Made by a program: the position numbers and the translations under genes
Shown here: piece after piece, positions 57,459-64,000 of the stretch
Layout of the letters: each line of letters opens with the position of its first letter
How positions within the stretch are numbered: position 1 is the stretch's first letter
Source of the DNA: Clitoria ternatea
Taxonomy: Eukaryota > Streptophyta > Magnoliopsida > Fabales > Fabaceae
Direction of reading: 5' to 3'
Length of the DNA stretch: 64,000 nucleotides
NCBI GenBank assembly: GCA_037962975.1
Contig: CM075672.1
Location: forward strand, 57,048,501 to 57,112,500
Notes under the pieces: generated by a model
Database searches by the model: none
Told to the model about the DNA's origin: nothing
The model's input: only the letters and a program-made list of their open reading frames with translations

Positions 57459-60400
57459 GTAACATCCCTGCTTTTAGAAACAATTTTATCCTTGTAAATT
57501 TTAATTATGGAGGGTTTGTAAGCAAGAATAAGTCAATATATACCTTGTTGATGGTCTGTAGTACCTCAAAAATATCATTTTTGCACGTAATAATAGAGTT
57601 TATATGGAATATTAGTGAAATTATGCAAAAACCGAGTGAAAAGGGCTCTGTTCCGAGTGACAGAGAAGAATTCCGAGTGAAGGATTAGAAATTCCGAGTG
57701 AAAGAGAGAATTCCGAGTCAGTATCATGTTTTCCGAGTAAAACATGACTGAGAAGGCTACCACCGAGTGGAGTCCTGACCTAAGAAGCAATTCTGAGTGA
57801 AGAGTGATCAAAAGAATCACTTCTGAGTGAAAATCCGAGTGAAAACACCCTAGAAAGGCTCGGTTCCGAGTTGAATGTTTCCTTTTCTGAAGGAGACTAC
57901 TCCAATTGGAGTATTCTGAGTGAAAGAATGTATAAATACCGATTGAAGTGCGTTGTGGAATCAATTGGGAAGGATTCCGAACGGTTTCCTATGAATTTAC
58001 TTAGGAAACCGAGTGGAAATGGTGGAGGGAGCTAATTCCGAGTGAGATACACTCCACTGGACCAAAACCGAGTGAGAGAAGTATGTGTGAGTCTTGGTCT
58101 GAGAGGAAATGGCCTAAACCGAGTGAATTGAGTGAAGGAAGACTCGGATTTCTGAGTGAAGATTCACTGAGAAAGAGAGGACTCGGTCTGAAGAGGTATT
58201 ACCGAGTGAGAAACCGAGTGCCTGAGTCGGTTTCAAAGAAATTCCGAGTGAAGAATTACAATTGTGACTCGGAAGTGGGAATTCCAGTCGGAATTCACTG
58301 ACAGAAGTGTTAACCGAGTGTAATTTCACTCGGTATTCAGATATTCCAGTCGGAATTCACTGACAGAAGTGTGTTTTGACTTCAATTTTGTCTTTTAATG
58401 ATATTTAAATCCAATCGTGCGCATTATGGATGGTGGACGACCAGAAATGGACACTGACTCAGCATATATATTTGTTTAATCCCTAGTGACCCTTCCATTA
58501 TCACTGACTCAGCATACCACTCAGAAATGGGCACTGACTCAGCATACCACTCAGAAAAGATGTCTCCCACTTGTCTTCCCACTCACTCTCTCCCTATTTA
58601 AACGAGCTCAAGGCCCTCAGAACTCACACCACACACACGACCCAAACATCCTTCATCACTCTCCTTCCCAGCAAGTTCTTTCCCTCTCCTTTCCCCTCTG
58701 TTTCACTCGGATTCGAAGCAGGACAGTGAAGGGAGCCTCTTTCTTCTCCTCCAGGAACTTCATAGAGGTAAGGGGGTATATTCTTGGGTGCCTTGTGGGA
58801 AAACCGAGTGGAGGACAGATTCAGTGTGTATGAATTAAATGCTTTATATTGATATCTGTATATGCATGTATATATATATATATATCTGTTACCGAGTGAT
58901 GAATTGTAATATGACATGTACTTATTGGACTGAAAATGCTAAGAATCATGGGTACCGTGTGATTTCCAGTGAAAAACTATGAGTTTAATAATAACAGGTT
59001 CTGTTTTAGGCCAATCCGATCGGTTTTGGTATCATTTCAATCGGATTCTTTAAATACCAACTAATTTTCATTCGGATATAACATATTTCACTCGGAAAAT
59101 ACCATATTTCACTCGGAAAACACTCTTTTTCTCTCGGACAGCATCTCCCAAGTCTTATTTTACTCAGAAATCTATTTCTTAAATTATTTCACTCGGAATT
59201 TGACTTAATTTCACTCAGAAAAATATAGTTATCTTTTACTCAGAACCCTTTTCAGTAAATTCACTCGGAAAACACTCTATTGCTCTCGGTCAGTAGCTTC
59301 CCAGTCTTATTTCACTCGGCAAACACTTTATTTTACTCAGCAAGCAGTTATTCTACTCGGATTTATATTATTTCATTCAGACAGAACTCTTTTCAACTAA
59401 TTTCACTCGGTAAACTCATGTTTCACTCGGAAAGTATCTTATTGTTACTCAAGAAACTCTTTTCCTACTGATTCCACTCGGAATCATACTTGAGTTCACT
59501 CAGGAACTCATTTTCACTCAGAATTTAAGTAGCTTAACTCAAGAAAACCTTTTCCAGTTGATTTCACTCGGAAAACACCTTATTTCACTCAGAAATCATT
59601 TTTATTCTCACTCAGAAAACCCGTTCAGTGATTTTACTCGGAAAATAATTCATTTTACTCAGCAAACAGTTATTTTCACTCGGAGAATCCCTTTTAATTT
59701 AATTTCACTCAGAATAAGTAGTCAATTTCACTCTGAAAACTTGTATCAACCTGATTCCACTCGGAATCAGGAATTATTTCACTCGGATTTACTTTACTCG
59801 AAGGTATTCCAGTCAGCAGAATGATTTTCACTCGGATTTACAAACAATGTTACTCAGGAAACCATTTTCCCTACTGACCTCACACGGATTTATATTTTAA
59901 ATCACTCAGAAATTTGTTTCACTCAGAATTCAAGATATTTAGTTAAGAAAATTATTTATCAGCTCCTGTTTCACTCGGATTACTTATTGATTTCAGTTAG
60001 AAAATTCTGCTCAGTTTATTTTTCACTCGGATTCATAGCTATCTCATGCGGAAAACTTATTTTTCACTCGGATTCAAGCTGTTCCAGTTGGAAAACAGCA
60101 TTCCACTTCATTTCACTCGGATCCAAACCTATTTCAGTCGGAAAACAGCTTTTCCAGTGTCATTTCACTCAGATTTTTAGCCAGATCACTTGGAGAACCC
60201 TTCTCTGTATGATTCCACTCGGAATCATACTCATTTCACTCGGATTTACCTCTATTCCACTCGGAAAACTCTATTTTTAGTGTTTTTCACTTGAATTTTT
60301 AATTGGAAACTAATCTTTACTACTTTTTAAGTTATTAGTAAGTTATAATTATCATTCTTATTCTATTTATTGTCAAAATTAGTATTGTTATCATTATTAT

Positions 60401-61642
60401 TAGTTTATTTATTATTATACATTATTAACATATAAATTATGCGTAAATACATAAAGGATATATATATTATTTTACTCTTTATGAAAGAATATATATATAT
60501 GATAGATATATTTCTAAAAGAATTAATAAACGAATATCTTACAAGGATTAAATGATATGATGAGACTGGAAACACATAAGATACCCAGGGATCTAATGAT
60601 AAGAATAATGCATTTCGCATCATGAAAATGTGTTTTGAAGAAGAAAAACTAGAGCATACACCTGGTACGCTGGAGGACATTCACGTTCGATCTCAGTAGA
60701 AGAATCTTGGGAGTACAACTGGAACGGCAACCCAATGGCATCAGAGTCGCGCCTGATAGCCGGGTGAGACGATGCAATTCTAGTGTACTTCGACTAAATG
60801 ACGGGATGTATCTATGATCGTGAAGAGCCAAGTCCCAAGATGAAATGATATATATAATGATGAGAACCTGTGAGTTCATTCGTACCATATGATAAAAGAA
60901 AGGGGACTTGGTGAGCTCCGATCGCTCTAGAATGGAAACGTTGTGCCCAAGAAATAACTTGAGCAGGATGGAATCCAAGGAATGAAAGGATGATGATGGA
61001 TTGATTTATTGGGCCCACATGCAGCATGAGACTTAACCAAAGATAAATCATAATAAATCCGAACTCATGCATTTCATCACAGCATATTGGAATGTTATAA
61101 TTGTGAATATGTACGATTTATTTCATGGTAATATGCTTGATTGTTATAATTGTGAACATGCTAAATATACGATTATATGATGACAACATGCTTGATTGTT
61201 ATAAATATGCTAAATGTATGATCTATGTGACATTGTATGTTAACTGGATTATGTCCGCATCGGATGAACCAATCAGGGTCTTGGGTTATACTCACCCTTA
61301 CTGTTGAACATTTTTCAGAGGAATTAGAAACTCAAGAACCCGAGTGTGAAGATCAGCAATACGCTGAACCTATTGAGAATAATCATTAAGGATAGAATAT
61401 TTATAATCAGACACCGGATGACTGTATAATATTTAAGGGTGCCTGCGTGCCCCATTCTGTTAAGAGTACAATTATTTACAGTTTATGAATGACTATGTGA
61501 TATATACAATATTACTTCCGTTGATTTGCCACGTATTTATTTTAAAAAAAAAATATTCACTTTTTCTAAAAACTGTTAACACTCTCAGTTAAATGGGATG
61601 AACCTACAGAAGGATTTGTCTTATCTAACCGAGGGTGTTACA
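57459..61642 (+). repeat. 3' LTR of the Tekay element
   Basis: Nearly identical to 48591-52770. Visible differences are mostly C/T or G/A, many of them inside CCGAGTG or ACTCGG motifs. There is a 2-bp length change in a (TA)n run and a small change near 60960. It is followed by the target duplication AGGAA. Confidence 0.96.
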
Positions 61643-61701
61643 AGGAACCCATACAAGGTGAAGTTCTTCGCACGTGTACGAATCCTATAAAAGTGGTGTA
61701 G

Positions 61702-61718
61702 ACGGAAGTATTTTCCGT
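61702..61718 (-). other. Second conserved LTR hairpin
   Basis: ACGGAA (61702-61707) pairs with TTCCGT (61713-61718). The first LTR has GGAG/CTCC at the same place (17582-17591), so an A-T pair is replaced by G-C while pairing is kept. Confidence 0.6.
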
Positions 61719-61909
61719 ACGACACTGACTAAGAATGATTTATTTTGATTTTTATTTAAACTAGAAAGAAAACATAAGAAACATTTATTTTCTTTATTAT
61801 ATTTTTAGTACAAAGCGAAAAAAGAGAGGTAACAGAAGCTATAAGAGAGAAAAGGAGACAGTAAGTTCGGAAAAGGGAAGAAAAGAAAAAAAATGAGTGA
61901 AAACTGAGT

Positions 61910-63125
61910 GGGAGAAGAGAAAACGGAGTGCAAAAAATGAAAAAACGAGTGAAAAATAAGAAAACCGAGTGAAACAGTGAAAAATCCGAGTGAAAACAGG
62001 GAAAACCGAGTGAAACAGGGAAAACCGAGTGAAATAGTGAGAATCTGAGTGAAACAGTGCAAATCCGAGTGGAAATAAGGGAAACCGAGTGCAAAATAGT
62101 AAATCCAAGTGAAACAGTGAGGATCTGAATGGAAATAAGAGAAACCGAGTGCAAAATACTAAATCCTAGTGAAACAGTGAGAATCTGAGTGCAAAAATAG
62201 TAAATCCGAGTGAAACAATAAGGATCTGAGTGGAAATAAGAGAAACCGAGTGCAAAATACTAAATCCGAGTGAAAAAAGGATTACCGAGTGAAAGTTTAG
62301 CAAAAACTGAGTGATGATGGTGCAGGAACGCTGGTCCGAGAGGGAAGATGGGGTTAGAGGGAGTGGGAAGGTGTTAGGATTAGGAATGAGGTGCTGTTGA
62401 GTAGGAGTGTGGATGGACTGGAATAGGAGAGGAGTGGAGGATGGAAGGATTGTGGGCAGCAATGGTGAGGGATGATGGAAGGAGAAGAAGAGAAGAATTG
62501 GTGTGAGAGAGAAGAGAGCACGAAGGATTTTTGGCAGAGTTTCCTTCTCTGAATGCCTCCCCCTTAGCTGCCCTCCCCCTTGCCTATTTATAGGCTGGCC
62601 CGAGTGGAATGCCAGCTCAGGCTTCCACTTCCGAGTGGAATGCCAGCTCAGGCTTCCACTCGGTTTGGGTAGTGGGGGGACAACGGCTGGTGGGAATTTT
62701 TAATTCCCTTCACCTCCGCCCCTATCTGCCACCCCCAGGATTCCTGGATCCACTTGGGTGGTGGAATCCAGGTCAGCAAGGTGGAGATCCGAGAGAGGAG
62801 GTGAAGAACTGAGTTAAAATATTGAGATCCGAGTGTAAAATGGTGAAATCTGAGTGAGAATCACTCGGATCACCCTCTCAGTAAGCATTCCTCCACATTG
62901 GGAGTCAAATCCGAGTGAGGATGGTTTAAATCCGAGTGAAAATGGTGTAATCCGAGTGAGAATGGCTCGGATCAACCTTCCAATCAGTATTCATCCATAC
63001 TGGGAGTCAAATCCGAGTGAGGAGAGTGGAAATCCGAGAGAAAATGGTGTAATCCGAGTAAGACTGGTAGAGTTCCGAGTGAGAATTATGACTCGGAACC
63101 GACTGAAATATGTGAAGTGTGACTC
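61910..63125 (-). repeat. CCGAGTGA array in the second Ogre/Tat LTR
   Basis: Regular copies of AACCGAGTGAAA and ATCCGAGTGAAA at 16-25-bp spacing in 61910-62320, sparser to 63125. In element direction these read TCACTCGG. Confidence 0.85.
62585..62592 (-). promoter_or_regulatory. TATA box of the second Ogre/Tat LTR
   Basis: The minus strand reads GCCTATAAATAGGC. It corresponds to the box at 18306-18299. Confidence 0.65.
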
Positions 63126-63339
63126 GGAACGGGTGAAAAGTGGCTTGGTGATGGTTTGGAGATAGGGGCTCATAATTGATTGGCCAAAAGGGCTCGGGAA
63201 AGATTTATTCATGGCTCGGAAATTGGTGGAAATGAACTCGGTAATTGGCTTCAGGAAGGATGAGAAGAATTGGTTTGAAGAGGGCTGACTGACTAAGTTG
63301 CCACTCGGTTCCGACTGAAGTTGGCTCGGGTTTGAGTGG

Positions 63340-63960
63340 GAGTACTCACTCGGTGTTGACTGAAAATGCTTCACTTGGTTCTGACTGAAGAACAACACTC
63401 GGAATTCTTTCAGCCGAGAGTATTCACTCGAAATTTCTTCAAAAGTGACACAGAAACTTCAACGCTTGAAGGATTTACTCGGATCCTTCCTTCTTTGCAC
63501 TCGGAAATTGGAATTTTGGCCATTTTCACTCGGAATGGCTTGACAGAGAGTCTTCCACTCAGATTCACCTTCGATAAGGAAGCATTTTACTCAGAATTGA
63601 CTCATCCTGAGTCATTTCACTCGGATTCTCTTCAACATGGCATAATCCACTCGGATTTGGTTTTTTTCTGAGTCATCCCACTCGGATTCCCCCAACAGGA
63701 TCCTATTCTACTCGGAAATGCTTCATTTTGACTCAGATTTGACCATTTTTAGGTCATTCCACTCGGTTTTGATCATTTCTGAGTTATCTTACTCGGATTT
63801 CTCTTCAACAGGGGCATTTTATACTCGGATTTGATCCTTTTTGAGTCATTTCACTCGGATTTGATCCGTTCTGAGTATTTTCACTCGGATTTGCCTCCAA
63901 CAGGTCTATATTCCACTCGAAAATGCTTCCATCATAGTCATCTTGCTCGGATCTGACCAT
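63340..63960 (-). repeat. CACTCGGA array in the second Ogre/Tat LTR
   Basis: TTCACTCGGATTTG-like units at 25-45-bp spacing, in the orientation opposite to the 61910-63125 array. It corresponds to 18640-19556 in the first LTR. Confidence 0.85.
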
Positions 63961-64000
63961 TCTTGACTTATTCTATTCAAATTTGACCATTCTGAATTGG

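Larger units (their letters stand above)
48591..61642 (+). mobile_element. Complete Tekay-type chromovirus (Ty3/gypsy), 13.05 kb
   Basis: Two LTRs of 4180 and 4184 bp run TGTAACATCCC to GAGGGTGTTACA. The target duplication AGGAA is perfect (48586-48590 and 61643-61647). The element has an initiator-Met primer site, gag-pol on the plus strand and a polypurine tract. It inserted into the second Ogre/Tat LTR. The uninterrupted first LTR shows the empty site at AGGAA, 17518-17522. By eye the LTRs differ at about 30 positions, mostly transitions, so insertion was recent. The coding region nevertheless has three stops and one frameshift. Confidence 0.97.
61648..64000 (-). repeat. Second Ogre/Tat LTR, right part (runs to the window end)
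   Basis: It resumes the LTR interrupted at 48590: CATACAAGGTGAAGTTCTTC and CCGTACGACACTGACTAA match 17527-17610 of the first LTR. It carries a TATA box on the minus strand (62592-62585), a CCGAGTGA array (61910-63125) and a CACTCGGA array (63340-63960). With the left part it totals about 3.1 kb, the same as the first LTR, so its end should lie near or just past the window edge. The open frames here come from the arrays. Confidence 0.85.

Noticed and set aside
61756..63671. Overlapping open frames near the right edge
   Set aside because: They come from the CCGAGTGA and CACTCGGA arrays of the second Ogre/Tat LTR. No domain and no start context.
1..64000. Host protein-coding genes, rRNA or tRNA genes
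   Set aside because: I followed the longer frames on both strands. All supportable coding sequence belongs to transposable elements, and I saw no tRNA cloverleaf or rRNA segment. Short host fragments could still be hidden in 19.6-28.8 kb.

Overview
This is plant nuclear DNA, almost certainly from a eudicot. An Ogre-type element carrying the extra ORF upstream of gag hints at a legume, but that is an inference. I find no host gene. The whole window is a stack of nested transposable elements. Coding stretches are degenerate retroelement or transposase genes, and the stretches between them are long terminal repeats (LTRs) or LTR remnants.

Layout. (1) 1-19581: an Ogre/Tat (Ty3/gypsy) retrotransposon on the minus strand. 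Its left (3') LTR is cut by the window edge. Reading right to left it has a 5' LTR (16458-19581), a tRNA primer site, an extra ORF1, gag-protease, a predicted 206-bp intron, and pol (RT, degenerate RNase H, archaeal-type RNase H, integrase). A long 3' region follows with hairpins, two minisatellites and a plus-strand antisense ORF that has its own TATA box. (2) 19582-28832: decayed LTR sequence. It includes a probable Tekay/Del-like solo LTR (20342-27411) interrupted by an Athila-like LTR plus primer site (about 23950-25570), and a Copia-type 3' LTR. (3) About 28887-34779: a plus-strand Athila-like element with the protease region deleted, cut off on the right by the next LTR. (4) 34780-37761 and 47488-47818: two halves of another Ty3/gypsy-type LTR, split by (5) 37762-47487, a complete CACTA (En/Spm) DNA transposon. 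It has terminal inverted repeats, a 3-bp target duplication (ACT), hairpin-forming subterminal arrays, a TNP2 transposase gene and a 13-exon TNPA-like/Ulp1-protease gene. (6) 47819-48590 and 61648-64000: an LTR of a second Ogre/Tat element, split by (7) 48591-61642, a complete Tekay chromovirus with two 4.18-kb LTRs, a target duplication AGGAA, an initiator-Met primer site and a chromodomain-type integrase.

The elements encode the usual replication functions: capsid, protease, reverse transcriptase/RNase H and integrase for the retroelements, and transposase plus DNA-binding protein for the CACTA. Every coding region I followed carries nonsense codons, frameshifts or deletions. The CACTA and the Tekay element look youngest, with perfect target duplications. 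The Tekay LTRs differ at only about 30 sites by eye.

The most interesting signals are these: a splice junction that fuses gag-protease to pol in frame; two LTR hairpins with compensatory base changes between two Ogre/Tat copies; arrays of the motif TCACTCGGA shared by two unrelated retroelement lineages and arranged so that the two ends of the genomic RNA could pair; an LTR-plus-primer-site insertion that looks like a captured reverse-transcription intermediate; and a CACTA splice layout that could make two proteins from one transcript.
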